Positions 34,057-43,552 are shown, counted from the stretch's first letter. The stretch is 64,000 bases of DNA from an uncultured Lachnospiraceae bacterium (GCA_910584965.1 CAJUDZ010000007.1:62001-126000), one strand, 5' to 3'. The notes: generated by a model not told the origin, from the letters alone. Numbers and translations: made by a program.

Positions 34057-35031
34057 ATGAATTGCGATAATAAATACAATATTAAGGAAGCGGAAGATAT
34101 GTGGTCTGAATTTGATGAAAAATTAAAGGAATTATTTGAATTTACAAACGGCAAGAAAATAGTGATATGGGGATATAAAAGAAGCGGCTGGTTCCTGGAG
34201 CATATTTTTAAAAGAGAACATAAACAGATAGAGTATATTATTGATGACGGAACAGGCATAATGCCCAAAGTAAATATTTACAGATCATTTATAGTAAGAA
34301 ATATGGATAGAGATACGCATGCGGTTCTGCTTACTTTTAGATATGATCAGAAGGTGACTGATTTTCTGGCAGAATGTGGATATGAGGAAGGCAAACATTA
34401 TATATATGTGAAAGAAATTTTTTTTAAAAATGAAATGCAGAGACAGCTGTCCTACTATAATTGGCTTGAATATCAATATGATCTTGACATTTCCGCTCCC
34501 CGAATGAATGCGGATATACAGCTGGCCCATTCAGACTGTCTGCATTATTCGACGGGTATAGATTATGCGTTAATGGATGTTTTGGATAATTTTGCTTTTT
34601 CCAAAAATGATGCGGTTTTTGATTTTGGATGTGGAAAAGGGGGCGCATTATTATTATTTAACAGGTCAGGGGTAGAAAAAATTGGTGGAGCGGAATTTGA
34701 TACAGGCCTGTATAATATTGCTGTATCTAATTTTCATAAATTAAATTTGTGTTCGAGCGGATTGCTCAATCAGGATGCCGGGTTACTGACAGAGGAATTG
34801 GATGAATATAATTATTTCTTTATGTATAATCCCTTTCAGGGCAAAACCTTTCAGGATGTAATATATAATATAGAAAAAAGCTATGATAGGAATAAGCGTA
34901 GAATAACGCTTATATATTCCGGACCATATTGCCATAATATGGTGCTGGAGAACCAGCTGTTTAAATTATCGAAAGAAATATATACTGATTATTCTGTACG
35001 GTATGTATATATTTATACAATTAGTGTGTAA
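34057..35031 (+). CDS. Rossmann-like domain fused to a SAM methyltransferase
   Basis: 324 residues; ATG follows the previous stop directly. Residues about 33-125 form the small Rossmann-like module ('KKIVIWGYKRSGWFLEHIF', 'IEYIIDDGTG', 'DTHAVLLTFRYDQ'). The C-terminal part (about 160-324) has motif I 'DAVFDFGCGKGGALLLFNRSGVEKIGGAEFD' and 'YNYFFMYNPFQGKTF', as in class I methyltransferases. First of a series of proteins downstream that carry the same kind of module. Substrate unknown. Confidence 0.72.
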   Translation: MNCDNKYNIKEAEDMWSEFDEKLKELFEFTNGKKIVIWGYKRSGWFLEHIFKREHKQIEYIIDDGTGIMPKVNIYRSFIVRNMDRDTHAVLLTFRYDQKVTDFLAECGYEEGKHYIYVKEIFFKNEMQRQLSYYNWLEYQYDLDISAPRMNADIQLAHSDCLHYSTGIDYALMDVLDNFAFSKNDAVFDFGCGKGGALLLFNRSGVEKIGGAEFDTGLYNIAVSNFHKLNLCSSGLLNQDAGLLTEELDEYNYFFMYNPFQGKTFQDVIYNIEKSYDRNKRRITLIYSGPYCHNMVLENQLFKLSKEIYTDYSVRYVYIYTISV

Positions 35032-35084
35032 AAGACGTCTTAATATTGACTTGTTATCGTATGGCTGTCAGTTGACCAATAATC

Positions 35085-35090
35085 TATAAT
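35085..35090 (+). promoter_or_regulatory. Possible internal -10 element
   Basis: A perfect TATAAT in the 86-bp gap before the second formyltransferase, with a poor -35 (GGCTGT, 17 nt upstream). The gap is longer than most in the island. Confidence 0.3.
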
Positions 35091-35117
35091 AGATTTGAAA
35101 GGAAGGTATCGTTCAAA

Positions 35118-35870
35118 ATGAATATTTTATACTTTACAAAAAGCAAAAAGTATACATGCAAAGCATTGGAATATATGCTCAAAAAGCATACGGTTGTTGG
35201 AGTGGTCTGCAAAACCAGGCAGATAATGCTTGGCACGGAAATGGAAAAGATATGTAAAGAGAATGGAATAGAAGTATTTGATAACAAGGAGCTTTACCGT
35301 CGAATAGAAGAAAATAGTATGCCTGATATAGATTTGGCGATTTCAAATACATTTGGAAGATTAATCAAACCTTCTTTTATAGATTATGTAAATGGAAACT
35401 GTATTAATTTGCATGGAGCGATTTTGCCGGATTACAAAGGTTTGTTTACATATAATCATGGGCTTATGAATGAAGAAAAACAGTGGGGCGTAACAGCTCA
35501 TTATGTGAATGAGAAATTTGATGAAGGGGAAATTATTGATATTAGGAAATTTTCTATGGATTCAAAAACGATATCGGTACAACGATTAGAAGAAGAAACG
35601 CAAAAAAAGGCGTATGAATTGACGATTGACTTACTTGAACGGTGGAGCACAGAGGGTAGATTACCGTCATATCCACAACCTTTAGGCGGTAAATATTATA
35701 GTAAAGAGGATTTTGAAACGGCTAAGAAAATATTATCAACGGATTCTTCGGACGAAGTAATAAAAAAGATACATGCTTTTTGGTGTCCGCCTTATGAAGG
35801 GGCTTATATAGAAATTGACGGAGTTCATTTTCAATTACTTTCACCGGAGGGGAATTTTGATGACAAATAA
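35118..35870 (+). CDS. Sugar N-formyltransferase (second)
   Basis: 250 residues. Canonical formyltransferase triad N97-x-H99 in 'CINLHGAILPDYKGLFTYNHGL' and D135 in 'NEKFDEGEIID'. The N-terminal Rossmann half starts 'MNILYFTKSKKYTCKALEYML'. It differs from the 19893 enzyme, which belongs to another subfamily. Next to a Gfo/Idh dehydrogenase and a DegT aminotransferase it may formylate a newly made amino sugar. Overlaps the GNAT gene by 11 bp. Confidence 0.85.
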   Translation: MNILYFTKSKKYTCKALEYMLKKHTVVGVVCKTRQIMLGTEMEKICKENGIEVFDNKELYRRIEENSMPDIDLAISNTFGRLIKPSFIDYVNGNCINLHGAILPDYKGLFTYNHGLMNEEKQWGVTAHYVNEKFDEGEIIDIRKFSMDSKTISVQRLEEETQKKAYELTIDLLERWSTEGRLPSYPQPLGGKYYSKEDFETAKKILSTDSSDEVIKKIHAFWCPPYEGAYIEIDGVHFQLLSPEGNFDDK

Positions 35871-36831
35871 AGAAAAATATATACAGTTTTGCGAAAGTGT
35901 ATATGTACCTGTCTATTCTAAGGCTTGGTGGCTTGACGTGGTGTGTCAACCGGAAAATTGGGATGTCTGGCTGTATGAAAAGAATCAGGATATTTTAGCG
36001 GCAATGCCATATTATATCGAAATGAGAGGAAACTATAAATATATTACAAAACCGCCATTAACGCAAAATAACGGTATTATATTTAAAATATATGAAAAGA
36101 CCAAGATAGAAACGAAGGCAAAATTTCAAGAACATGTAATTGATGAAGCGAACGAATTTATTGAATCATTAGCATTGGATGTTTATGAACAACAATATCA
36201 TTACAGTTTTAATAATTGGCTTCCATTCTTCTGGAATCATTATACTGCAATTACAAGGTATACATATGTATTAGAAGATACGTCTGATTTAGAAGCATTA
36301 TGGAATGGAATATCATCCAATTATAGAAAAAATATTAAAAAAGGATATAAAAATGCAAGGGTATGTATAGGATATGATATGGATGAGTTTTGGGAGCAGC
36401 ATAAAAAAGTTTTTATGAAGCAAGGCTTAGAGTGCCCCTTTTCTTATGATTTATGGGCCCATTTATATGCGGCATGTAAAGAAAATGATTGTGGAAGGAT
36501 TTTATATGCGAAAGATGACAGCAATAATATTTTAAGTATTCTATTTCTGGTTTGGGATGAGCAGTCCGTATATCACTTATTGGGAGGGAATATGCCGGAA
36601 TATCAACATTTGCAAACATATGAAATGCTGACATGGGAAGGGATTAAATTCGCATCGCAAAAATGTTTGAAATATGATTTTGAAGGTTCCGTTATTAAGA
36701 GAATATCTAAATCTATGCGGCAGTTTGGAGGGATTCCCATGCCATATTTCCGGATACGTAAAGTTTTTAATCCGCAAATAATGCGGGAGGAAACTGAAAA
36801 TCAAATATTCATATTGAAAGGGGAAAAATAA
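35860..36831 (+). CDS. FemAB/GNAT-like acyltransferase
   Basis: 323 residues from the ATG at 35860, preceded by GGAGGGGA within the previous gene. The C-terminal GNAT-like half contains 'SSNYRKNIKKGYKNARVCIGYDMDEFWEQHKKVFMKQG', 'GRILYAKDDSNNILSILFLVWDEQSVYHLLGGNMPEYQHLQTYEMLTWEGIKFASQKCLKYDFEGS', typical of the FemAB-like/GNAT_6 group (lipid II aminoacyl transferases and N-acyl transferases). It may acylate the amino sugar, or use aminoacyl-tRNA as FemX-type enzymes do. Confidence 0.75.
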   Translation: MTNKEKYIQFCESVYVPVYSKAWWLDVVCQPENWDVWLYEKNQDILAAMPYYIEMRGNYKYITKPPLTQNNGIIFKIYEKTKIETKAKFQEHVIDEANEFIESLALDVYEQQYHYSFNNWLPFFWNHYTAITRYTYVLEDTSDLEALWNGISSNYRKNIKKGYKNARVCIGYDMDEFWEQHKKVFMKQGLECPFSYDLWAHLYAACKENDCGRILYAKDDSNNILSILFLVWDEQSVYHLLGGNMPEYQHLQTYEMLTWEGIKFASQKCLKYDFEGSVIKRISKSMRQFGGIPMPYFRIRKVFNPQIMREETENQIFILKGEK

Positions 36832-36876
36832 CATTTATTTTTATGAATTTCTTATTGGTTGCGGTAAGGAGAACGT

Positions 36877-36963
36877 ATGATGGAATGTAAATACAGCTGT
36901 GGTATGACAAAGCATTTTCGCAGCAGCTTTAACACAGACAGGATCAGATACTATGTTGGGTAG
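36877..36963 (+). CDS. Possible 28-residue small ORF
   Basis: A strong TAAGGAG 5 nt before ATGATG opens a 28-codon frame (MMECKYSCGMTKHF...) in the 165-bp gap before the aminotransferase. It has two Cys and several basic residues. It may be a small protein or the leftover start of a lost gene; no homologue recognised. Confidence 0.25.
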   Translation: MMECKYSCGMTKHFRSSFNTDRIRYYVG

Positions 36964-36995
36964 AAACAGAGAACATAAGACGGGAGCGATAATTG

Positions 36996-38111
36996 ATGGA
37001 ATTTCGTGACTTAAAACGGCAATATCAGATACATAGAAACGAAATTGATACAGCAATACAGGCTGTACTGAATCGGGCCGACTTTATCGGCGGCGGCCAG
37101 GTAGCCGAGTTGGAGCAAAAACTTGCGGAGTATGTAGGAATAAAGCATTGTATTGCCTGCGCGAATGGAACTGACGCATTACAGCTTGCCCTTATGACAT
37201 GGAAAGTTGGGAAGGGGGATGCGGTTTTTGTTCCGGATTTTACTTTCTTTTCCAGTGGAGAAGTAGTTCCGTTAGTGGGCGCTGTTCCCGTTTTTGTAGA
37301 TATAGAAGAAGATACTTATAATATTAGCGCAGAAAGTCTGGAGCGGACAATTCAGCATATATTACAGGAATCGGATTTAAAGCCACGAGTAGTAGTAGCA
37401 GTAGATTTATTTGGACAACCAGCGGATTTTGAACAAATCAGAAAAATCGCCAATAAATATAATTTGTATATACTGGAAGATGCGGCGCAGGGATTTGGCG
37501 GCAGAATTGCAGAAAAAAAGGCATGTAGTTTTGGAAATATTGCGACTACTTCTTTTTTTCCTGCGAAACCATTGGGCTGCTATGGTGATGGCGGCGCTGT
37601 TTTTACCGATAATGATGAATGGGCAGAGCTGCTTCGGTCGTATCGCGTACATGGAAAAGGAAAAGATAAGTATGACAATGTGCGGATTGGCCTAAATTCC
37701 CGTTTGGATACTTTGCAGGCGGCCGTATTATTGGAAAAACTGAAATTTTTTGACGAGGAAGTTGAAAAATGTAATCAGATAGCGGCAGCATATACAGAAC
37801 AGTTACATAATATTGTAAAAGTACCGACAATAAGACCTGAAATGACTTCAAGCTGGGCACAGTATACGATACGTTTCCGGAACAGTGAGGAACGTGAGCG
37901 GGCCATTCGAATTTTGAAAGAGAGCTTTATTCCATCGGCGGTTTATTATAAAAAGCCAATGCATTTACAGGAGGCATTTAAATCATATCAATTCAAGGGG
38001 TTAGATTATACTGTCACGGAAAGTATATGCGAACGCTGTCTTTCCGTACCAATGCATGCTTATTTGGATATGGGTGAAGTACAACATATTATAGAAAATT
38101 TGCAGAAGTAA
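36996..38111 (+). CDS. DegT/DnrJ/EryC1 sugar aminotransferase
   Basis: 371 residues from the ATG at 36996 (a TTG at 36993 is also possible); GGGAG about 10 nt upstream. PLP sugar aminotransferase with 'MEFRDLKRQYQ', 'CANGTDALQLAL', 'PDFTFFSSGEVVPLVGAVPVFVD', 'YILEDAAQGFGG' and the lysine loop 'TTSFFPAKPLGCYGDGGAVFT'. The sequence style is closest to WbpE-type 3-aminotransferases rather than LegC. It is the only DegT protein in the window and could serve either the LegB 4-keto product or the Gfo/Idh 3-keto product. Confidence 0.88.
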   Translation: MEFRDLKRQYQIHRNEIDTAIQAVLNRADFIGGGQVAELEQKLAEYVGIKHCIACANGTDALQLALMTWKVGKGDAVFVPDFTFFSSGEVVPLVGAVPVFVDIEEDTYNISAESLERTIQHILQESDLKPRVVVAVDLFGQPADFEQIRKIANKYNLYILEDAAQGFGGRIAEKKACSFGNIATTSFFPAKPLGCYGDGGAVFTDNDEWAELLRSYRVHGKGKDKYDNVRIGLNSRLDTLQAAVLLEKLKFFDEEVEKCNQIAAAYTEQLHNIVKVPTIRPEMTSSWAQYTIRFRNSEERERAIRILKESFIPSAVYYKKPMHLQEAFKSYQFKGLDYTVTESICERCLSVPMHAYLDMGEVQHIIENLQK

Positions 38112-38151
38112 GGAACAGAAGGCGATATCAAAAACATGAGAAGGTGGAGCA

Positions 38152-39360
38152 TTGAAGAAAATATATTTATGGGGAGCAGGCTTTTGGGCGGATTATGTTT
38201 ATCAAAAGATTAATCGGCGGGATTTTGAAATACTTGGAATGATTGATAGTGATATTAACAGACAGAATACAGAGTGGAAAGACGGGATCATTATTTATAC
38301 TCCGCAACGCTTGATTTTGGATTTCTTTGATTATCTTCTGATTACGCCCCAAAAGTATGGAGGGATACGGAAACAATGCTTAGAAATGCAGATACCAGAG
38401 GAAAAAATACTTGTATACTGGAGAGATGAAGAGTACCAGGGTGTGATTGAAAACCGTTCATATTATATTGATTTTCTGGAAAAAGAAAATCAAAAATATT
38501 TACGCCGATTAGAAAATGCTCCATTTGAATATGGTATGGAACAAATACCTGTTATCAAATCATCGGTGGAATTATTAAAATATATTTTAAATGCAAATGC
38601 GTCTTTGAGCCGATTTGGCGATGGTGAATTTGAGCTTATGTCGGAACGCCCCAGACCCTGGTTTCAGAAGGTTGATAAACAATTAGCTGACAGACTAAAA
38701 GAGATTATTCATGCAGACGTAAAGGAAAATATTGTAATTGCAATCGCAGATGATTTTGGATGTTTGGAAAAATATACGGAAAAAGCTGCCGACGGGATTC
38801 GTGCATATATGACGAAGCACACAAGAGCAGACATAATGAAGTTTATAGATCTGAAACGTGAGTACTATGATGCTTATGTCACGAGACCTTATATGATTTA
38901 CAAAAATAAGAAAAATGCGGCAGAAATTTTCTCATTGTTTAAAAAAATATGGAGAAATAGAAATGTGATTCTTGTAGAAGGAAAATATGCAAGAATAGGA
39001 GCAGAAAATGATCTGTTTGCGGATGCGTTGAGCGTGCGGAGAATATTATGTCCGCAAAAGAATGCGTGGAATAGATATGAAGAAATTTTGCAATGTGTGA
39101 AAATGGCTATAAAGTCAGGGGATTTGGTTTGTGTTTCGCTGGGGCCGACAGCGACAATCATGGCTTATGATCTTTCGCAAATGGGATTCCAGACACTAGA
39201 TATAGGTCAGCTTGACAATGAATATGAATGGTGTATGCGAAGTGCAGAAGAGAGAATCGCTGTTCCATATAAAATGACAGCCGAGGTGAACAATTCAGGT
39301 ATTGATGATTTACCGGTATATTCTGAATATTATGCGCAGATTATTGGTGAAATAGTTTAG
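38152..39360 (+). CDS. Rossmann-like domain fused to GT-D fold glycosyltransferase (DUF1792)
   Basis: 402 residues, TTG start 4 nt after AAGGTGGAG. Residues 2-92 are the Rossmann-like module ('KKIYLWGAGFWADYVYQKI', 'FEILGMIDSDI'). From about 135 the GT-D domain appears: 'LSRFGDGEFELM' (154-159) and 'GDLVCVSLGPTATIMAYDLSQMGFQTLDIGQLDNEYEW'. GT-D enzymes of the DUF1792 family extend O-glycans on surface proteins in streptococci. Donor here unknown. Confidence 0.85.
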   Translation: MKKIYLWGAGFWADYVYQKINRRDFEILGMIDSDINRQNTEWKDGIIIYTPQRLILDFFDYLLITPQKYGGIRKQCLEMQIPEEKILVYWRDEEYQGVIENRSYYIDFLEKENQKYLRRLENAPFEYGMEQIPVIKSSVELLKYILNANASLSRFGDGEFELMSERPRPWFQKVDKQLADRLKEIIHADVKENIVIAIADDFGCLEKYTEKAADGIRAYMTKHTRADIMKFIDLKREYYDAYVTRPYMIYKNKKNAAEIFSLFKKIWRNRNVILVEGKYARIGAENDLFADALSVRRILCPQKNAWNRYEEILQCVKMAIKSGDLVCVSLGPTATIMAYDLSQMGFQTLDIGQLDNEYEWCMRSAEERIAVPYKMTAEVNNSGIDDLPVYSEYYAQIIGEIV

Positions 39361-39387
39361 CCTTATTAAAGGAAGGGATATATTTGG

Positions 39388-40494
39388 ATGAAGAATTTAT
39401 TAGTGTGGGGAACGGGAGGAGCCTGTGAAAGTTTTCACAGAAAGTATCATGATATTTTTTACAGCTTTTTTGATATTGTGGGGTATATTGATACCAAAAA
39501 AGATAAACAGGGAAAATATTTTTATAATAAAAGAATTTATTCACCTGAACAAATACATAGTCTCGAATGGGATATGATATTGCTGTGCACTGTAAACAGA
39601 ACGTATCAGGATGAAATGCTCAATTTTTTGCAGAATATGGGCGTTGAAAGGACAAAGATAGCGTGCTTTTTAAATTGTGAAGGCATTGGTCTGATGCGTG
39701 ATTTTATTTTTGAAAAATATAAGGATACGGAGGATGGAGAAATACAGTCTATGCTTCAGTATATTGAGGGGCATGAGTTATCTGTTTTTAATACGGAATT
39801 AGAGAAGAAAAAAAAGAGCTATAAAGTGTATTCTGATTCTGACTATGATGATCCTTATGTATTCATTGATGATAAAAGAATGTATTATCCCAAAGAATTT
39901 CTGGATATAAAAACGACTCCTTTTGTGTATGATATATATGGCGAACAAAGCTTAAATTCGCCGCATTTATATGTCCCGTTCGGTACAAACATACAAAATA
40001 ATTCTGTTATTGTAGATGTAGGAGCAAGGGAGGGTAATTTTTCATTAAAATATATCGAAAACAGTAAAAAAACATATATTATAGAGTGTGAAAAAGCATG
40101 GTGCAGAGCACTGTCAAAAACATTTGCACCGTATAGAGACAAGGTAGAAATCTGCAACGCTTATGTGGGGAAGACAGATGACGGAAAAGGCCGGACGATA
40201 GATTCGCTGATAAAAGATTCTGTAGATTTTCTTAAAATGGATATAGAGGGCGCTGAAGTAGATGCTTTGAAGGGAGCAAAACGGCTTTTAGGCGAAAGCC
40301 GGGCATTTTGTTCTATCTGTGCATATCATAATGAAAATGATGAAAAAAATATAAAAACCATTTTACATGAATATGGATATACGACAGAGGTGTCCCATGG
40401 CTATATGCTATTTGGATGGGATAAAAATTTTTATACTTCACTCGATATCAGGAGAGGTGTAGTATATGGGGAAAAGTTTCCTGTTAAGGAGTGA
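39388..40494 (+). CDS. Rossmann-like domain fused to FkbM methyltransferase
   Basis: 368 residues. N-terminal module 2-98 ('KNLLVWGTGGACESFHRKY', 'FDIVGYIDTKKD', 'WDMILLCTVNRTYQDEML'). C-terminal FkbM domain from about 200: 'NNSVIVDVGAREGNFSLKYIENSKKTYIIECEKAW', 'SVDFLKMDIEGAEVDALKGAKRLL' and 'CAYHNENDEKNIKTILHEYGY'. FkbM enzymes O-methylate sugars and other hydroxyls. Overlaps nothing, but the next gene starts 3 bp after its stop. Confidence 0.85.
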   Translation: MKNLLVWGTGGACESFHRKYHDIFYSFFDIVGYIDTKKDKQGKYFYNKRIYSPEQIHSLEWDMILLCTVNRTYQDEMLNFLQNMGVERTKIACFLNCEGIGLMRDFIFEKYKDTEDGEIQSMLQYIEGHELSVFNTELEKKKKSYKVYSDSDYDDPYVFIDDKRMYYPKEFLDIKTTPFVYDIYGEQSLNSPHLYVPFGTNIQNNSVIVDVGAREGNFSLKYIENSKKTYIIECEKAWCRALSKTFAPYRDKVEICNAYVGKTDDGKGRTIDSLIKDSVDFLKMDIEGAEVDALKGAKRLLGESRAFCSICAYHNENDEKNIKTILHEYGYTTEVSHGYMLFGWDKNFYTSLDIRRGVVYGEKFPVKE

Positions 40495-40497
40495 AGC

Positions 40498-41529
40498 ATG
40501 GAAAAAATAATATTGAGTATTTGCATTTCCAGTTTTAATAAGGGGAACAGATGCCGTCAGCTGGTGGAGAACATACTTGAAATAGAAGATGACAGGTATA
40601 ATGTGTTCATATGTGATGATTGTTCAGAAGATGAAACCATACATAAATTATGTTTATTGAAGAGCTCAAAGGTTACTCTTGTACAAAATAAAAATAATTT
40701 CGGAGCCTGTAAAAACTGGTACAGGACAATAGAATGCGGTAATGGGGAATATATCTTACACGTATTGGACAGAGATGACATCTTAGTCAAGAGTATAAAA
40801 ATGATTATAGATACATTGGAAAAGCATCCTGTTGGAGCGGGATATATAGGCAAATCGGCGATGAGTATTGCGGATAAGAAAAGAAATACGGAGAAATATG
40901 CTGTGCTTAAAGAAGGGAAGGATGCTTTTTTAACAATGGCAGGAGTTCCGGTCCATCCAACAGGTTTTTTAGTGAAAAGGACAGAATGGAAAAACGGAAA
41001 CTATAAGAGGTTTTTTTATCGGGATGAAAAGTATGGTATTTATCCTCATTCTTATGTTCTGGGAATGATTGCATTACAAAATGATATGTTGTACATGCCC
41101 ATTTCATTTTGTAATTATTTATATAGAGGAGAAAATAAACAATCAGGTTTTTATCGAAGGAAGGACAGAAAAAATTATTGGTGGCTCCCTGAAAATGTAA
41201 TGGAGACCAGCAATAGAATGTTGCTTGAGCTTTATAAATATGCAGACAAAAGCTGTCAGATTGAATTTATTATCAGAAGATTTTACGATGGACTGTACAG
41301 GGCAACGATTTCATATAAAAATACTGTAAAAAGCAAAAAAGAAATGGAGCATTATGGATTAGATGTAAGAGAAATATCAAATCTGGAATTATGGATAATT
41401 TCTTTTTATTATTTTTTCTCATTTTTACCCGTTATAGATGCACTGGAGATCAATAATAAAATGAAATTAAAGATGAAAGCGGCAGGAAAGCTGATGTGCC
41501 ATATAAAGAAAATTTGGACGGAAGAATGA
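40498..41529 (+). CDS. GT2 family glycosyltransferase
   Basis: 343 residues. GT-A domain 'ILSICISSFNKGNRCRQLVENIL', 'VFICDDCSEDETI', 'NNFGACKNWYRTIECGNGEYILHVLDRDD' (metal motif DRDD). The C-terminus contains a hydrophobic stretch 'ELWIISFYYFFSFLPVIDAL' that may be membrane-associated. It does not carry the Rossmann-like add-on present in most neighbours. Donor and acceptor unknown. Confidence 0.82.
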   Translation: MEKIILSICISSFNKGNRCRQLVENILEIEDDRYNVFICDDCSEDETIHKLCLLKSSKVTLVQNKNNFGACKNWYRTIECGNGEYILHVLDRDDILVKSIKMIIDTLEKHPVGAGYIGKSAMSIADKKRNTEKYAVLKEGKDAFLTMAGVPVHPTGFLVKRTEWKNGNYKRFFYRDEKYGIYPHSYVLGMIALQNDMLYMPISFCNYLYRGENKQSGFYRRKDRKNYWWLPENVMETSNRMLLELYKYADKSCQIEFIIRRFYDGLYRATISYKNTVKSKKEMEHYGLDVREISNLELWIISFYYFFSFLPVIDALEINNKMKLKMKAAGKLMCHIKKIWTEE

Positions 41530-41540
41530 GGAGTCATTAA

Positions 41541-42587
41541 ATGAAAAAAATATTAATCTGGGGAACCGGAAATTTTGCCAGAAAATTTTTAAATAATGGT
41601 TGTCATGGAGAAATTGCCGGCTTTATCGAAACAAATAAATCAATCGATACATTTATGAATAAGCCTGTATATGACAGCCGGGAAATACCAGAAGAGTACG
41701 ATTATATTATTGTTGCTAATTCTTATGTGAATGAGATATACAGCTTATGTCTGAAAATCGGTATTGATGTATCCAGATTAATTTTTTTATATGGAATTAA
41801 AGACAGAGTTGGCTGTGTGGATGAAACAATTCTGAAAGAAATTTTGCAGGAACGGAATTATACAATCTACTGTGCGGAATTCGGACTTAATGATGCTTTT
41901 CTGAATAAAGACATTGCGGAATATAAGAAGTTAAATAAGCGTGCATCTTTTGATATCCAGGAGAAATATATGTGGCCGGTCATAAAAGATAAATACTCTT
42001 ATGCCGGAACTATCGGAAATTATTTCTGGCAGGATTTATGGGCAGCTAAATTGATTTTGAGGTCAGGAATAAAGACGCATTTTGACATAGGATCCAGATT
42101 GGACGGATTCATTGCTCATTTATTGGCGGCAGATATCGATGTTACGATGATTGATGTTCGTAAATTCCCGGGAGAGGCAGAACACTTGCATACGATAGTG
42201 GATGATGCTACAAGCCTTCATCAAATACCTGATGGAAGTATAGAGAGTATGTCCGCACTATGTTCTCTGGAACATTTTGGTTTGGGAAGGTATGGAGACC
42301 TTATTGATCCGGAAGCTTGTTTTAAATGTTTTGATAATATACAGAAGAAATTACGGAAAGGTGGAAAATTGTATATTTCACTTCCAATAGGAAAAGAACG
42401 TGTAGAATTTAATGCGCACAGAGTATTTTATGCCAGCACCGTATCAGAATGTTTTTCGGCTTTGCAATTAAAGGAATTTTCCTGTACGGCAGAAGGTAAA
42501 ATTGAATATAACGTGGATATCCATAAATACGACAATGACTCGCATAATGGTGAGTACCGTTATGGATTGTTCCATTTTATAAAATAG
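41541..42587 (+). CDS. Rossmann-like domain fused to DUF268-type methyltransferase
   Basis: 348 residues. Module at 2-87 ('KKILIWGTGNFARKFLNNG', 'IAGFIETNKS', 'YDYIIVANSYVNEIYSLC'). The remaining part matches DUF268: 'YSYAGTIGNYFWQDLWAAKLILRSGIKTHFDIGSRLDGFIAHLLAADIDVTMIDVR' and 'IESMSALCSLEHFGLGRYGD'. DUF268 proteins look like methyltransferases with a conserved glycan-locus distribution; activity is not established. Confidence 0.78.
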   Translation: MKKILIWGTGNFARKFLNNGCHGEIAGFIETNKSIDTFMNKPVYDSREIPEEYDYIIVANSYVNEIYSLCLKIGIDVSRLIFLYGIKDRVGCVDETILKEILQERNYTIYCAEFGLNDAFLNKDIAEYKKLNKRASFDIQEKYMWPVIKDKYSYAGTIGNYFWQDLWAAKLILRSGIKTHFDIGSRLDGFIAHLLAADIDVTMIDVRKFPGEAEHLHTIVDDATSLHQIPDGSIESMSALCSLEHFGLGRYGDLIDPEACFKCFDNIQKKLRKGGKLYISLPIGKERVEFNAHRVFYASTVSECFSALQLKEFSCTAEGKIEYNVDIHKYDNDSHNGEYRYGLFHFIK

Positions 42588-42608
42588 TAAGTATATATAT
42601 TTTATTAT
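42588..42608 (+). repeat. AT-rich repeat, diverged copy 3
   Basis: AGTATATATATTTTATTATAT in the 70-bp gap before the GT11 gene resembles copies 1 and 2 at 13206 and 15150 with a few changes. Confidence 0.4.
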
Positions 42609-42657
42609 ATAATCAGAACTGGTATGAAAATAAGAGTGTGATTCGGAGAGAACATAA

Positions 42658-43527
42658 ATGAATATTGTTAAGATATCCGATGGACTGGGAAACCAGATGT
42701 TTCAATATGCTTTTGCCCGAAAACTTCAAATAGACACGGGAAAGGCGGTATATTTAGATGTACGTTATATTAATAATGAAGACGCTGTTTTCCGCAAAGA
42801 AAATAATTATTATACAGTTCAAAATGATTTTAGAAAATATGGATTAAATCATTTTAAAATCAGGTTGAACATTGCAGATGAAAAAAGGCTGCGCAGATGG
42901 AGATATCTTGATGATACCGGAATCCTGCATCGTGAAATATATGCAATGGCACAAAAAGGATTGTGGCCATGGGGATACTGTGATGAAGATTTGAATGGTT
43001 TCATTATGAAAGAACATTTGCCAATGTATTATAAAGGTTATTTTTTCGATTTAAAATATTATGATTCCATTAAAAATGTATTAGTAAAAGAATTTGTTTT
43101 AAAAAATAAGCTTCGCATTCCGGCAGAACTGAAAGATATTCTGGGAAAGGACAATACTGTCAGTGTTCATGTGCGCAGAGGAGATTTTGTGAAGCTGAGC
43201 AGGGATATAAGTCAGAAGGATTATTATCCGCGGGCTCTGAAAATAATGAAAGAAAAGGTGGGGAATCCGACATATCTCATTTTTTCCGATGATGTAGAAT
43301 GGGTTAAATACCATTTTAAAATGGACGGCAGAACAATGTATGTCAGCGATATGGGATTTCAGGATTATCAGGAAATGATGATCATGAAGCATTGCAGTCA
43401 TCACATTATTGCAAACAGCACATTTAGTTATTGGGCCGCATATTTAAATCAAAATCCAAAGAAAATTGTTATTTGCCCCAGATATTGGAAAACTGCAATC
43501 ATTCCGAAAGACTGGTTAAGTATATAA
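42658..43527 (+). CDS. Alpha-1,2-fucosyltransferase-like (GT11)
   Basis: 289 residues. GT11 motifs: 'VKISDGLGNQMFQYAFARKLQ' at the N-terminus, 'SVHVRRGDFVKL' (HxRRGD), 'DVEWVKYHF' and 'HHIIANSTFSYWAAYLNQNPKKIVICPRYW'. The family transfers fucose or another deoxy sugar from a GDP donor in alpha-1,2 linkage. No GDP-fucose synthesis genes are present here, so the donor may come from elsewhere or be another sugar. First gene after the AT-rich element, perhaps the start of a new transcript. Confidence 0.9.
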   Translation: MNIVKISDGLGNQMFQYAFARKLQIDTGKAVYLDVRYINNEDAVFRKENNYYTVQNDFRKYGLNHFKIRLNIADEKRLRRWRYLDDTGILHREIYAMAQKGLWPWGYCDEDLNGFIMKEHLPMYYKGYFFDLKYYDSIKNVLVKEFVLKNKLRIPAELKDILGKDNTVSVHVRRGDFVKLSRDISQKDYYPRALKIMKEKVGNPTYLIFSDDVEWVKYHFKMDGRTMYVSDMGFQDYQEMMIMKHCSHHIIANSTFSYWAAYLNQNPKKIVICPRYWKTAIIPKDWLSI

Positions 43528-43552
43528 GCGATATAAAAAGGAGGACAAGTTA

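Noticed and set aside
36996..38111. Calling the DegT protein LegC
   Set aside because: Its N-terminus and lysine loop are of the WbpE style; LegC-type hallmarks are absent, so only the general family is given.
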